Of a DNA stretch of 64,000 bases, positions 1-11,410 are shown one piece after another. Under the pieces are notes generated by a model. The model ran no database searches. It worked only from the letters and a program-made list of their open reading frames with translations, and was not told the origin of the DNA. How positions within the stretch are numbered: position 1 is the first letter of the stretch; every line of letters starts with the position of its first letter. Source of the stretch: Caldimonas caldifontis (GTDB lineage Bacteria > Pseudomonadota > Gammaproteobacteria > Burkholderiales > Burkholderiaceae_C); contig NZ_PSNX01000003.1 in the NCBI RefSeq assembly GCF_002930615.1, positions 1 to 64,000 of the forward strand, in the 5' to 3' direction. A program made the translations under genes and the position numbers.

Positions 1-132
1 CTCGGCATCTCGTGGATGAAGCGCTTCGTGGACAACGACACGCGCTACAGCCCCTTCATCTGCGGCACCGAGTACAACCGCGTGGTGAACAGCTCGGAAG
101 TCTCGCGCAACTTCAACAACTGCCCGTACTGA
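1..132 (+). CDS. C-terminal fragment of a secreted polyester hydrolase / cutinase-like (PETase-family) serine hydrolase
   Basis: Only the last 43 codons lie in the window; the stop is the TGA at 130-132. The reading frame gives a tail with WMKRFVDNDTRYSPFIC followed by a second Cys three residues from the end (NNCPY). IsPETase and actinobacterial cutinases end in the same way, with a conserved W-(M/L)-K-RF-(V/M)-D-(N/E)-DTRY-x-x-F-x-C block. Two terminal cysteines there form a disulfide. The catalytic Ser, Asp and His would lie upstream, outside the window. Inference: an exported alpha/beta hydrolase acting on esters or polyesters. A general dienelactone-hydrolase-family lipase with the same tail is the main alternative. 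The family call is fairly sure; activity on plastic is not shown. Confidence 0.75.
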   Translation, partial: LGISWMKRFVDNDTRYSPFICGTEYNRVVNSSEVSRNFNNCPY

Positions 133-190
133 ACGGGATCGGTGGCCGGCCCTGTCGGTGTCGTCCGACAGTCGCCGTCAGCGCCACGCG

Positions 191-225
191 CACATCGTCT
201 GCCGGTGCGTCCGGCAGGCGATGTG
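191..225 (+). terminator. 15-bp hairpin downstream of the hydrolase gene
   Basis: Arms 191-205 and 211-225 pair over 15 bases with one U-G pair around a 5-base loop (TGCGT). It lies about 60 bases after the hydrolase stop codon and 100 bases before the next start codon. No T-run follows, so it is either a factor-assisted terminator or an mRNA 3'-end stabiliser. Nothing else is recognised between 133 and 325 apart from the AGGAGG ribosome binding site at 316-321. Confidence 0.5.
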
Positions 226-325
226 CCAGCCCGCTCCTAGGCTACGCCTCAGGGTTCGAGACCTTTGGGGGTCGGTCCCCACCGGCCGGTCCGGACCCGA
301 TTCATTCACTGTCTAGGAGGACACC

Positions 326-769
326 ATGAAGTCGAACCCTGCACCCCTTCCCTCTGCGCTGACCCGCACCCTGGGCCTGGCCTTCGGTGCCCTGGCCCTG
401 AGCCTGGGCGCCCAGGCCGCGACCGGCGACAAGGCAGTCTACGAGCACGCCCGCGCGCAGGCCAAGGCGCAGTACGAGACCGCGAAAGCCCAGTGCAAGA
501 CCCTTGCCGGCAACGCCAAGGACGTCTGCGAGGAAGAGGCCAAGGCCACGCGCAAGAAGCTCGAGGCCGAGGCCAAGGCGGTCTATGAGGGCACGCCCAA
601 GGCGCGCTACCAGGCCCAGGTGGCCATCGCCGAAGCCGACTACGAGGTGGCCGAGGAGCGCTGCGACGACCGCTCCGGCGACGCCAAGGATCTGTGCAAG
701 AAGGAAGCCAAGGCCATGCTCTCGCAGGCCAAGGCCAGCGCCAAGGCCGAGTACGACGCCGTGAAGTGA
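326..769 (+). CDS. Small secreted Ala/Lys/Glu-rich protein with duplicated Cys motif
   Basis: 147 residues, starting after a strong AGGAGG Shine-Dalgarno. An N-terminal signal peptide runs to about residue 32 (hydrophobic LGLAFGALALSLGAQA, then cleavage after AQA). The mature protein is almost entirely helical in composition, rich in Ala, Lys and Glu. It contains an internal duplication of a Cys-x(11-12)-Cys unit: QCKTLAGNAKDVCEEEAKA and RCDDRSGDAKDLCKKEAKA. Similar proteins are common in Burkholderiales and are often labelled hypothetical or TolA-like. Each Cys pair could form a disulfide that staples a helical hairpin in the periplasm (inference). It is convergent with uvrA, with 16 bases between them. 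Function unknown. Confidence 0.8.
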   Translation: MKSNPAPLPSALTRTLGLAFGALALSLGAQAATGDKAVYEHARAQAKAQYETAKAQCKTLAGNAKDVCEEEAKATRKKLEAEAKAVYEGTPKARYQAQVAIAEADYEVAEERCDDRSGDAKDLCKKEAKAMLSQAKASAKAEYDAVK

Positions 770-785
770 CCGGCCCCGCCCGCGC

Positions 786-3701
<2,916 letters not shown>

Positions 3702-3805
3702 GGATCGCTGCAGGCTGGGAAAACCGGACATCATAGTCCGCCGGGCCGTCAAGGGTTGGCAGGAACTCACGGCCGGGTGGCAGACGGTGGCGCTAGGATG
3801 TGGCC

Positions 3806-4237
3806 ATGGCACGCCCTGACCGATCCGCATCCTCCCGCTGCCGCGCCGGGCTGGCCGGCCTGGCGCTGGCCGTGCTGGGCGGCTGTGGTGGCGGCATCTA
3901 CCTGGAGTGGGAACACGGCTGGATCGGCTGGGAAGACGGCTGGGACCGCCATGCGCCCGACGTGTCGCTCGTCGTCTCCCCCACCAGCGCCCCGGCAGGC
4001 GCCACGGTCACCCTGTCGGCCGCGGCCAGCGACGACCAGGGCATCGACGAGGTGATCTTCTACCGCCGCAGTGGCAGCGGCAGCGTGCTGCTGGGCAGCG
4101 TGGGACGCAGCCCCTACACCTGGAGCACCGTGCTGCCCGCGGATGCGAGCGGGTCGGTGGGCTATTTCGCGCGGGCGGTCGATGTGGTGGGCCGCCGCAC
4201 CGACAGCGCCACCGTCAGCGTCACCCTCACGCCCTGA
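3806..4237 (+). CDS. Small lipoprotein with one bacterial Ig-like domain
   Basis: 143 residues. The N-terminus has an arginine-containing n-region, a hydrophobic stretch and a lipobox ending LGGC, so it should be a lipoprotein. A short Trp-rich linker ([13 protein letters not shown]) precedes one beta-rich domain of about 85 residues. This domain carries the [20 protein letters not shown] and [15 protein letters not shown] patterns of bacterial Ig-like (PKD/Big_17-type) folds. An in-frame GTG at 3800 is an alternative start. It is divergent from uvrA, and its 3' end overlaps the convergent panE gene by 11 bases. Role unknown; probably cell-surface or periplasmic adhesion or scaffolding. Confidence 0.75.
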   Translation: MARPDRSASSRCRAGLAGLALAVLGGCGGGIYLEWEHGWIGWEDGWDRHAPDVSLVVSPTSAPAGATVTLSAAASDDQGIDEVIFYRRSGSGSVLLGSVGRSPYTWSTVLPADASGSVGYFARAVDVVGRRTDSATVSVTLTP

Positions 4238-5126
4238 CCGGGCCGGCTTCGATCAGCTTCACGAGCGCCCACAGGGCCCGGTTGACGGGCGTGGCCACGC
4301 CGCGTGCCTCGCCACGGCGCACCACCAGGCCGTTGAGGTGGTCGATCTCGGTGGGCTTGCCGCGCAACAGGTCCTGCGCGGTGGAGGACAACTGGGCCGG
4401 CATCGTGCCCGCCAGGCCGCGCACCGCCTCGTGCATGTCGCCAGGCAGCGTCACCCCCTCGGCCCGGGCGACGGCCAGGCCTTCGTCCACCACGTCGCGC
4501 ATCACCGCCGCCACGCCCACACCCTGCACCAGCGGGCCATAGGGTTGCCGGGCGATGGCCGACAGGGCGTTGTAGGCGCAGTTGAGGATGAGCTTGGCCC
4601 ACAGGGCGCCAGCCACGTTGTCGGACACCTGCACAGGCACGCCAGCCGCCCCGAAGACGTCGGCCAGCGCGGCGCTGCGCGCCGAGGGGCCGATCACGAG
4701 CTCCCCGCGGCCGTGGTGGCGCACATGGCCGGGGCCGGCCATCTCGGTGGCGACATACACAACCGCCGGCAGCACCTCCTGCGCGAGCACGGCACGCAGC
4801 CGCTCGGCGTTGTCCACGCCGTTCTGCAGGCTCAGCACCAGCGCGCCGGGCGCCAGATGGGGCTGCAGGGCGCGCGCGGCATCCTCGGTGTCTGGAGACT
4901 TCACGCAGCACAGCACCACGTCGGCGCCCGCCGCGGCGGCGGCCTCAGTGCTCGCCCCCACGGGCACACGTTCGTCGAAGGTCTGTGCCTGAAGGCGCAG
5001 CCCCTCCCGCCGAACCGCGTCCACATGCGCCGCCCGGCCGATCAGCACCACCTCGTGCCCCTCGCGCGCCAGCATGCCACCGTAGTAGCAGCCCACGGCG
5101 CCCGCACCCATCACGGCCCACCTCAT
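4227..5126 (-). CDS. panE: 2-dehydropantoate 2-reductase
   Basis: 299 residues. It reduces ketopantoate to pantoate with NADPH in pantothenate synthesis. The N-terminal Rossmann motif GAGAVGCYYGG begins at residue 7. The central conserved LWAKLILNCAYNALSAI carries the catalytic Lys and the Asn that positions substrate. The PTEIDHLNG segment near the C-terminus contributes substrate contacts. Length matches the family (about 300). The gene stands alone and is convergent with the lipoprotein gene. The aspartate decarboxylase of the same pathway (panD) is some 47 kb away inside the transhydrogenase operon. Other KPR-family dehydrogenases share these motifs, so the substrate is likely but not certain. 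Confidence 0.88.
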   Translation of the reverse strand: MRWAVMGAGAVGCYYGGMLAREGHEVVLIGRAAHVDAVRREGLRLQAQTFDERVPVGASTEAAAAAGADVVLCCVKSPDTEDAARALQPHLAPGALVLSLQNGVDNAERLRAVLAQEVLPAVVYVATEMAGPGHVRHHGRGELVIGPSARSAALADVFGAAGVPVQVSDNVAGALWAKLILNCAYNALSAIARQPYGPLVQGVGVAAVMRDVVDEGLAVARAEGVTLPGDMHEAVRGLAGTMPAQLSSTAQDLLRGKPTEIDHLNGLVVRRGEARGVATPVNRALWALVKLIEAGPVRA

Positions 5127-5197
5127 GCCACGCCCTCCGTCCCATCGATGCGTGCGATGTTAGAGGCAACGGCCCAACCCCTTCTTCCCGGGCCGTT

Positions 5198-5203
5198 TAC
5201 AAT
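5198..5203 (+). promoter_or_regulatory. Candidate -10 box for the SulP leader
   Basis: TACAAT at 5198-5203 is a good sigma-70 -10 element. A start point about 7 bases downstream would fall at 5210, the A of the leader ORF ATG, making that ORF leaderless. No convincing -35 hexamer is visible. Inference only. Confidence 0.4.
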
Positions 5204-5209
5204 GCTGCA

Positions 5210-5305
5210 ATGCAACACGCACGCGCTCCCCTCTTCGCGGCACCGGTGTCCTACCCCGGTTGCGGCCTGGCGCGCGGCTATTTCTGCGCCGTCACACCGC
5301 CCTGA
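5210..5305 (+). CDS. Putative 31-residue leader peptide upstream of SulP
   Basis: ATG at 5210, TGA at 5303-5305. The peptide ends [11 protein letters not shown]-stop: two Cys residues, an aromatic GYF motif and a terminal Pro-Pro directly before the stop, a context known to slow termination. It lies between a -10-like box and two perfect hairpins just before the SulP gene, the layout of a translational attenuator or arrest-peptide leader. No Shine-Dalgarno is visible, which fits a leaderless mRNA. It has no family assignment I can make. It could be a chance ORF; the main support is the ordered arrangement with the hairpins. Confidence 0.4.
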   Translation: MQHARAPLFAAPVSYPGCGLARGYFCAVTPP

Positions 5306-5325
5306 GCGCGCGCTGACGTCTGCCG

Positions 5326-5346
5326 GCCCTCGGGTTCACCGAGGGC
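5326..5346 (+). promoter_or_regulatory. Leader hairpin 1 (terminator-like) before SulP
   Basis: Perfect 8-bp stem, 5326-5333 with 5339-5346, loop GTTCA. It is followed by the pyrimidine-rich tract TTCTTCTCTTC, so it resembles an intrinsic terminator or attenuator inside the SulP leader. It begins 21 bases after the leader ORF stop codon. Confidence 0.55.
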
Positions 5347-5378
5347 TTCTTCTCTTCGACTTCCTTGTTCGTGTCCTG

Positions 5379-5402
5379 CGCCCACCGGTCTGCCGGTGGG
5401 CG
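5379..5402 (+). promoter_or_regulatory. Leader hairpin 2 directly before the SulP start
   Basis: Perfect 10-bp GC-rich stem, 5379-5388 with 5393-5402, loop TCTG. It is followed by GCAACTTCGC and six T before the ATG at 5420. The stem occupies the place where a Shine-Dalgarno is expected, and no free Shine-Dalgarno is seen. It may therefore block translation or act as a second attenuator (inference). Confidence 0.55.
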
Positions 5403-5419
5403 GCAACTTCGCTTTTTTC

Positions 5420-6898
5420 ATGACCTCTTCCACCTTGCACCGCGACTGGTTCTCCAACATTCGCGGCGACCTGCTTGCAGGCCTTGTCGTGGCCCTGGCG
5501 CTCATTCCCGAGGCCATCGCCTTTTCCATCATTGCCGGGGTTGACCCCAAGGTCGGCCTCTATGCGTCATTCAGCATCGCGGTGATCATCGCGTTCACCG
5601 GGGGGCGCCCGGGGATGATCTCGGCGGCCACCGGGGCCATGGCGCTGCTCATGGTCACGCTGGTCAAGGAGCACGGCCTGCAGTACCTGCTGGCCGCCAC
5701 CGTGCTGACGGGCGTGCTGCAGGTGCTCGCCGGCTGGCTGCGGCTGGGCTCGCTGATGCGCTTCGTCTCGCGCTCGGTGATCACCGGCTTCGTCAATGCC
5801 CTGGCCATCCTGATCTTCCTGGCCCAGCTGCCCGAACTCACCAACGTGAGCTGGGTGGTGTATGCGATGACGGCGGCCGGCCTGGCCATCATCTATGGCT
5901 TTCCTTACCTCAGCAAGGCGGTCCCGTCTCCCCTGGTGACCATCATCGTGCTCACCGCCGTGGCAATGGTGCTGGACCTGGACATTCGCACCGTGGGCGA
6001 CATGGGCGAGCTGCCCGACAGTCTGCCCATCTTCCTGTGGCCCGACGTGCCGCTGAACCTCGAGACACTGTCGATCATCCTGCCCTACTCGGCCACCCTG
6101 GCCGTGGTGGGCCTGCTCGAGTCGATGATGACCGCCTCGATCGTCGATGAACTCACCGACACCGCCAGCGACAAGAACCGCGAGTGCGTGGGTCAGGGCG
6201 TGGCCAACGTGGCCACCGGCTTCATCGGTGGCATGGCCGGCTGCGCGATGATCGGCCAGTCCGTCATCAACGTGAAGTCGGGCGGGCGCGGGCGCTTGTC
6301 CACCTTCTCGGCCGGGGTGTTCCTGCTGCTGATGGTGGTCTTCCTCGGCCCCTGGGTGAGCCAGATCCCGATGGCCGCCCTGGTGGCCGTGATGATCATG
6401 GTCAGCATCGGCACCTTCAGCTGGGACTCCATCCGCAAGCTGCGCGAGCATCCGCCGAGTTCATCCATCGTGATGGTGGCCACCGTGGTGGTCACCGTGG
6501 CCACGCACGACCTGGCCCAGGGCGTGTTCGTCGGTGTGCTGCTGTCGGGCCTCTTCTTCGCTCACAAGGTGGGGCGCGTGCTGCGCATCGACCGCAGCAG
6601 CAGCGCCGATGGCCGCGTGCGCACCTACACCGTGGTCGGCCAGGTGTTCTTCGCCTCGTCCGAAAGCTTCACCAGCGCCTTCGACTTCAAGGAGGTGATC
6701 GACAAGGTCTGCATCGACGTGAGCCGCGCCCATTTCTGGGACATCACCGCGGTCAGCGCGCTCGATAAGGTGGTGCTGAAGTTCAAGCGCGAAGGCACCG
6801 AGGTGGAAGTGCTGGGCCTGAACCAGGCCAGCGCGACGCTGGTGGACCGCTTCGCCGTGCACGACAAGCCCGGCGCCGTCGAACAACTGATGCACTGA
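5420..6898 (+). CDS. SulP-family inorganic anion transporter with STAS domain
   Basis: 492 residues. The N-terminal about 380 residues are a multi-span membrane domain with the SulP opening motif ([20 protein letters not shown], then GLYASF and [14 protein letters not shown]). The C-terminal about 100 residues form a cytoplasmic STAS domain ([15 protein letters not shown]). Such proteins move sulfate, bicarbonate or other anions, usually with Na+ or H+. The short form resembles BicA-type members, so substrate is open. Sulfite dehydrogenase genes lie 1 kb downstream, and a universal stress protein follows after 12 bases, a common pairing. Start chosen at 5420 because the GTG at 5396 lies inside the leader hairpin. 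Expression is probably controlled by the structured leader. Confidence 0.92.
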   Translation: MTSSTLHRDWFSNIRGDLLAGLVVALALIPEAIAFSIIAGVDPKVGLYASFSIAVIIAFTGGRPGMISAATGAMALLMVTLVKEHGLQYLLAATVLTGVLQVLAGWLRLGSLMRFVSRSVITGFVNALAILIFLAQLPELTNVSWVVYAMTAAGLAIIYGFPYLSKAVPSPLVTIIVLTAVAMVLDLDIRTVGDMGELPDSLPIFLWPDVPLNLETLSIILPYSATLAVVGLLESMMTASIVDELTDTASDKNRECVGQGVANVATGFIGGMAGCAMIGQSVINVKSGGRGRLSTFSAGVFLLLMVVFLGPWVSQIPMAALVAVMIMVSIGTFSWDSIRKLREHPPSSSIVMVATVVVTVATHDLAQGVFVGVLLSGLFFAHKVGRVLRIDRSSSADGRVRTYTVVGQVFFASSESFTSAFDFKEVIDKVCIDVSRAHFWDITAVSALDKVVLKFKREGTEVEVLGLNQASATLVDRFAVHDKPGAVEQLMH

Positions 6899-6910
6899 GG
6901 AGAAAGCCCC

Positions 6911-7768
6911 ATGGACAAGGTTTATGCATGCATCGACGGGCGCTCCAACTCGGACGCCGTGATCGACTGGGGCATCTGGTCGGCCCAGCGGCTGCAAGGA
7001 CAGCTCGAGTTCCTGCATGTGCTCGAACGCCCCGATGCCGGCGCCGAAGTGAAGGACTACAGCGGCGCCATCGGCCTGGGTGCGCAGGAATCGCTGCTGC
7101 AGGACCTGAGCGAACGCGACGCCCGCCACGGCAGAGCTGCCCGCGAAGCGGGGCGCGCCCTGGTGGCGGCCGCACGCGCGCGCGCCGAGGCCGCCGGGGT
7201 GACACGACACGACAGCCGGCTTCGGCATGGCGATTTCGTGGAAACCGTGATCGAGATGCAGGGCGACGCCGGCCTGTTCGTGCTGGGCGAACACCACCAC
7301 GCCACGGCACCGGGCCGCGTGCACCGGGAGCATCACGTCGAGCGGGTGATCCGCGGCGTGAGCGCGCCCGTGCTGGTGGCCACGACCGAGCGCTTCGAGG
7401 TACCGCAACGGGTCGTGCTGGCGTTTGATGGCGGCGCCGCCTCCCGCCGCAGCGTGGGACGCGTCGCCCACCACCCGCTGCTGCGCGGCCTGCCCGTGCT
7501 CGTGGCCCAGGTGGGTGAGGACACCGCACTGGCGCGTCGCCAGCTGGACGAAGCCAGCCGGGCGCTGCTGGACAGCGGGGTGAGGGCCGAAAGCGAACTC
7601 GTGCCGGGTGAGCCTCAGGCCGTGTTGCCCCCGTTGGTGAAGGCGCAGGGCCCGGCGCTGCTGGTGATGGGCGCCTTCGGTCACTCGCGGCTGCGCCGGC
7701 TGGTGCTGGGCAGCACCACCTCGACGCTGCTGCGGGTGAGCGAAGTGCCCGTGCTGGTGCTGCGCTGA
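6911..7768 (+). CDS. Tandem universal stress protein
   Basis: 285 residues made of two UspA-type domains. The second carries the ATP-binding pattern G-x2-G-x9-G-S (GAFGHSRLRRLVLGSTTST) and ends with PVLVLR. The first domain has a less perfect site (LGEHHHATAPGRVHREHHVERVIRG, interrupted) and may not bind nucleotide. A GAGGAG Shine-Dalgarno lies just before the start, and the gene begins 12 bases after the SulP stop, so the two are likely co-transcribed. It may modulate the transporter (inference from proximity). It ends 3 bases from the convergent sorB stop. Confidence 0.9.
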   Translation: MDKVYACIDGRSNSDAVIDWGIWSAQRLQGQLEFLHVLERPDAGAEVKDYSGAIGLGAQESLLQDLSERDARHGRAAREAGRALVAAARARAEAAGVTRHDSRLRHGDFVETVIEMQGDAGLFVLGEHHHATAPGRVHREHHVERVIRGVSAPVLVATTERFEVPQRVVLAFDGGAASRRSVGRVAHHPLLRGLPVLVAQVGEDTALARRQLDEASRALLDSGVRAESELVPGEPQAVLPPLVKAQGPALLVMGAFGHSRLRRLVLGSTTSTLLRVSEVPVLVLR

Positions 7769-7771
7769 GTC

Positions 7772-8098
7772 TCAGCGTTTCGTGACGGTCGCGACGTACA
7801 GAGCCAGCGCCTCGATCTGCGCAGCGCTCAAGGTCTTGTCATAGGCGGGCATCACGCCGATGCCGTTGCGCACGGCCTTGGCCACGCGCTCGGCGTCGGG
7901 GCGCAGCTCGTCGAGGGAGGGGCCGACCGCCCCTTCCGCCCCGGCGTCATTCAACGCGTGGCAGACGGCACAGGCAGGCACCGCCCCCTTCAGGAAGAGC
8001 TGCTTGCCCAGGGCGAGCTTGTCAGCGTCGCTGGCCTGGGCCCCGAGGGAGAAACAGGCCAGCGCCGCAGCGCCGGCCCACAGGCTGAAGCGGCTCAT
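7772..8098 (-). CDS. sorB: Cytochrome c subunit of sulfite dehydrogenase
   Basis: 108 residues. A signal peptide (cleavage near AQA-S, residue 22) is followed by one class I c-type heme site, C42-AV-C45-H46. A later GVMPAYD segment offers the distal Met. Its start codon overlaps the stop of the molybdenum subunit gene (TGATG), so the pair is translationally coupled. Known SorAB enzymes oxidise sulfite to sulfate in the periplasm and pass electrons to this monoheme cytochrome. Size and position match SorB; sequence alone would only say small cytochrome c. Confidence 0.85.
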   Translation of the reverse strand: MSRFSLWAGAAALACFSLGAQASDADKLALGKQLFLKGAVPACAVCHALNDAGAEGAVGPSLDELRPDAERVAKAVRNGIGVMPAYDKTLSAAQIEALALYVATVTKR

Positions 8099-9306
8099 CA
8101 GGCCACGGTCACCTGGACAGCATGGTCGCGCCAGCTGTTGTTGTTGTAGCCGTCCTGGTTCTCGACGCGCTGCTCGGGCTGGACCGTGCCCTTGGCATCG
8201 GTGGCGCGGCTGGCCAGCGTGTAGGTGCCCGGCTTGAGATCGGCCGAGAACACGAACTGGCGCCAGGCGTACTTGCCGAGGTCGGGGCCCACCAGGCGGG
8301 CTGCCTGCCAGGTCTTGCCGCCATCGAGCGACACCTCCACGCCGCGCAGCGCCTCGATGCCACCGAAGGCCACACCATGGATCTGCACGCGGCCGGCCTT
8401 GACGTTGCCGTCCTCGGGCAGCGGCCCGTTGATCCAGGACTTCACGTTCATGCCCAGCACCGACTCATGCTCGGACGTGGCCTTGGTGCCCACCGGGCTC
8501 ACGCGGTAGCGGTTGGCCATGATGCCCGCAGTGGTTTCCTTGGGCGTGAAGGCCACGGTCTTCACGTACTTGATGTTGTTCACGCCGGTGTAGCCCGGCA
8601 CGATCAGGCGCAGCGGGCCGCCGTGGGCCAGCGAGATGGGCGAGCCGTTGAGCTCCCAGGCCAGCAGCGCGTCTTCCAGCGCAGCGATGGGCACCGAGCG
8701 CTCGACCTTCACCGAGTTCGGATCCACCCCATCGGGGATCTTCTCGCCGCCGGTGCCGGTGATGTAGCGCGCGCCATCGGCCAGCCCCCCCAGGGCCTGC
8801 ACCACGTTCTTCAGCGGCACGCCGCTCCAGACCACGCAGCCGGCCGCACCCACCGTCCAGGGGGTGCCGCTGGGCTTGTGCGGGAAGAAGCCGCGGCCGT
8901 TGCCCGAGCACTGCAGCACCATGGCCACCGTCTCGATGCCCAGGGTCTTCAGTTCGGCCACGCTGAGTTCGCGGGGCGACTTCACGCCTTCGATGGACAC
9001 CGTCCAGGCGTCGCGGTTGTCCAGGATGGACGCATCCGGCGCATTCAGGTTGTTGCGGATGAAGAGCTGTTCGCTGGGCGTGATCACGCTGGTGCCGAAG
9101 GCGCTGCGCTTGGTCTCCAGCGTGCTGCTGCTGTGCACGATCAGGGCCGAAGCATCCTTCCAGCTCACGAAGGCCGGCAGCGGCTTGGCTGTTGCGGCCT
9201 GGGCCACGGCCCCTTGGGTCCACGTGGCCAGGCCCACCCCGGCCAGGGCACTGGCGCTGCCCACCAGCAGGTGGCGGCGCGGCAGCGAGGTCGGTGTCTC
9301 TTGCAT
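8098..9306 (-). CDS. sorA: Sulfite dehydrogenase molybdenum subunit
   Basis: 402 residues. A Tat signal (PRRHLLVGSASALAG) precedes an oxidoreductase molybdopterin domain in which C133 (VLQCSGNGRG) should ligate molybdenum. The C-terminal 120 residues are the Mo-co dimerisation domain (EVSLDGGKTWQAARL). It oxidises sulfite to sulfate in the periplasm with SorB as electron acceptor. Start at 9306 follows an AGGAG Shine-Dalgarno; a longer frame to 9354 lacks one. Upstream 9307-9519 holds the promoter region, including the palindrome TGACGTCA at 9399-9406. It is a paralogue of soxC at 19559 but lacks the SoxC N-terminal extension. Confidence 0.9.
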   Translation of the reverse strand: MQETPTSLPRRHLLVGSASALAGVGLATWTQGAVAQAATAKPLPAFVSWKDASALIVHSSSTLETKRSAFGTSVITPSEQLFIRNNLNAPDASILDNRDAWTVSIEGVKSPRELSVAELKTLGIETVAMVLQCSGNGRGFFPHKPSGTPWTVGAAGCVVWSGVPLKNVVQALGGLADGARYITGTGGEKIPDGVDPNSVKVERSVPIAALEDALLAWELNGSPISLAHGGPLRLIVPGYTGVNNIKYVKTVAFTPKETTAGIMANRYRVSPVGTKATSEHESVLGMNVKSWINGPLPEDGNVKAGRVQIHGVAFGGIEALRGVEVSLDGGKTWQAARLVGPDLGKYAWRQFVFSADLKPGTYTLASRATDAKGTVQPEQRVENQDGYNNNSWRDHAVQVTVA

Positions 9307-9519
9307 GGTCGTTTTCTCCTGAATCAGATCTGTCTGTGGTCGGCCCTCACGCACCCTGAGATACGGCGAAGTCCATCGCGGAGTGTGACAAGAGGTGATG
9401 ACGTCACCACCGAATGTTGCGCCCTGTTACATCATTGTGGAACGAAAAACCCACAGCGATTCAAGGGCTTGCTGCAACGCGTCACACGTGGGACAAGCGT
9501 CCGCGCAGGCCATGGGCCT

Positions 9520-11370
9520 TCAGACGGCGTCGAGCACGCGCAGCAGTTCTCGCCCGTAGGCCTCGAGCTTCTTGGCGCCCACGCCGCTGATGCCCGCCAG
9601 CGCGTCGAGGCTGTCGGGGTGCTCGCGCGCCATCTGCACCAGCGTGGCGTCGTTGAAGACGATGTAGGCGGGCAGGTTGTGCTCGCGCGCCACTTCCGCA
9701 CGCCAGGCCCTGAGGGCCTGCAGGCGGGCCTGGCCGGCCGCGTCGAGATCGGCCGCGGCGGCGCGGGCGCCGGCCTTGCCGCGTCCGCCCGCCCCGGCAC
9801 GCGCGCGCAGCGGGGTCTCGGCCGGCACACGCAACTGCAGGCTCACCTCGCCACGCAGCACCGCGCGCGCGCTGTCGGCCAGCGAGAGGGTGTTGAACTC
9901 GCCCTCGGCCACCACATGGCCCAGGGCCACGAGCTGGCGCAGCACCGAACGCCACTGCTGTTCCGACAGGTCGGCGCCGATGCCGAAGGTGCTCAGCGTC
10001 TCGTGCCCGTACTGCGCCACCTTGTCGGTGCGCTTGCCCCGCAGCACGTCGATGAGGTGACCGGCACCGAAGCTCTTGGGCCGGAAGCGGTAGATGCACG
10101 ACAGCGTCTTGCGCGCGGCTTGCGTCGCATCCCACGTGGCCGGGGGGTTCAGGCAGTTGTCGCAGTTGCCGCAGGGCTCGCTGTCTTCGCCGAAGTACCC
10201 GAGCAGGCGCACGCGCCGGCAGTCGTGTGCCTCGGCCAGGGCCAGCAGAGCGTCGAGCTTGGCGCGCTGCACGCGCTTGAAGTCCTCGGTGGCCGGGCTG
10301 TCGTCGATCATGCGGCGCTGGTTCACCACGTCGGCCAGGCCGTAGGTCATCCAGGCCTGGGCGGGTTCGCCATCGCGCCCGGCACGGCCGGTCTCCTGGT
10401 AGTAGCTCTCGATGTTCTTGGGCAGGTCGAGGTGGGCCACGAAGCGCACATCAGGCTTGTCAATGCCCATGCCGAAGGCGATGGTGGCCACCATCACCAG
10501 GCCCTCCTCGCGCAGGAAGCGGTCCTGGTGCTGCTGGCGCAGGCCCGCATCGAGCCCGGCGTGGTAGGGCAGGGCCGGGATGCCCTCGTCGCTGAGCCAG
10601 GCGGCCGTTTCTTCCACCTTCTTGCGGCTCTGGCAGTAGACGATGCCCGCGTCGCCGGCGTGCTCGGCGCGCAGGAAGCGCAGCAGCTGGGTGCGCGGGT
10701 TGTCCTTCTCGACGATGTGGTAGCGGATGTTGGGCCGGTCGAAGCTGCTGATGAAGACGCCGGCGTCTTCCAGCGCCAGGCGCGAGAGGATGTCGGCGCG
10801 GGTGTGTTCGTCGGCCGTGGCCGTGAGCGCAATGCGCGGCACACCGGGATAGCGCTCGTGCAGCACCGACAGGCCCAGGTATTCGGCGCGGAAGTCATGT
10901 CCCCACTGGCTCACGCAGTGGGCTTCGTCGATGGCAAACAGGCTGAGCAGGCCACGCTCGTGCAGCGAGTCGAGCTGAGCCAGGAAGCGCGGCGTGGTCA
11001 CGCGCTCGGGTGCGGCATACAGCAGCACGAGGCGCCCGCTCATCATCTCGCGCTCGACCCGCTGCGCCTCCTCCAGCGTCAGGGTGGAGTTGAGAAAGGC
11101 CGCGTGCACGCCGGCTTCCTCGAGCGCCCCCACCTGGTCATGCATCAGCGCGATCAGCGGGCTCACCACCACCGCCACGCCACAGCCGCGGCGGTGGCGG
11201 GCGATGGCCGGCACCTGGTAGCACAGGCTCTTGCCGCCGCCGGTGGGCATGAGCACCAGCGCGTCGCCCCCACCCGCCACGTGCTCGACGATCTCGGCCT
11301 GACGCCCGCGGAAGGCGGGGTAGCCGAAGACTTCCTGGAGGATGGACAAGGGGTTGGACGAGGCGGGCAC
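9520..11370 (-). CDS. recQ: ATP-dependent DNA helicase RecQ
   Basis: 616 residues from a GTG at 11370. A 3'-5' superfamily 2 helicase in recombination and fork repair. Motif I is [12 protein letters not shown], motif [17 protein letters not shown], motif [12 protein letters not shown]. The RQC zinc-binding domain follows with the CRR...CGNCDNC cysteines, and a C-terminal HRDC domain ends the protein ([17 protein letters not shown]). An ATG at 11412 would add 14 residues but would overlap the first bases of the divergent MFS start. The GTG start gives the usual distance to the [10 protein letters not shown] motif 0. Neither has a strong Shine-Dalgarno. Confidence 0.95.
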   Translation of the reverse strand: MPASSNPLSILQEVFGYPAFRGRQAEIVEHVAGGGDALVLMPTGGGKSLCYQVPAIARHRRGCGVAVVVSPLIALMHDQVGALEEAGVHAAFLNSTLTLEEAQRVEREMMSGRLVLLYAAPERVTTPRFLAQLDSLHERGLLSLFAIDEAHCVSQWGHDFRAEYLGLSVLHERYPGVPRIALTATADEHTRADILSRLALEDAGVFISSFDRPNIRYHIVEKDNPRTQLLRFLRAEHAGDAGIVYCQSRKKVEETAAWLSDEGIPALPYHAGLDAGLRQQHQDRFLREEGLVMVATIAFGMGIDKPDVRFVAHLDLPKNIESYYQETGRAGRDGEPAQAWMTYGLADVVNQRRMIDDSPATEDFKRVQRAKLDALLALAEAHDCRRVRLLGYFGEDSEPCGNCDNCLNPPATWDATQAARKTLSCIYRFRPKSFGAGHLIDVLRGKRTDKVAQYGHETLSTFGIGADLSEQQWRSVLRQLVALGHVVAEGEFNTLSLADSARAVLRGEVSLQLRVPAETPLRARAGAGGRGKAGARAAAADLDAAGQARLQALRAWRAEVAREHNLPAYIVFNDATLVQMAREHPDSLDALAGISGVGAKKLEAYGRELLRVLDAV

Positions 11371-11410
11371 AGGCAGGCGGGGCGATCTGGGAGAATGGCG
11401 GATTGTGCCC

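Noticed and set aside
9399-9406. TGACGTCA palindrome upstream of sorA
   Set aside because: An 8-base palindrome arises by chance; no flanking dyad or second copy supports an operator.
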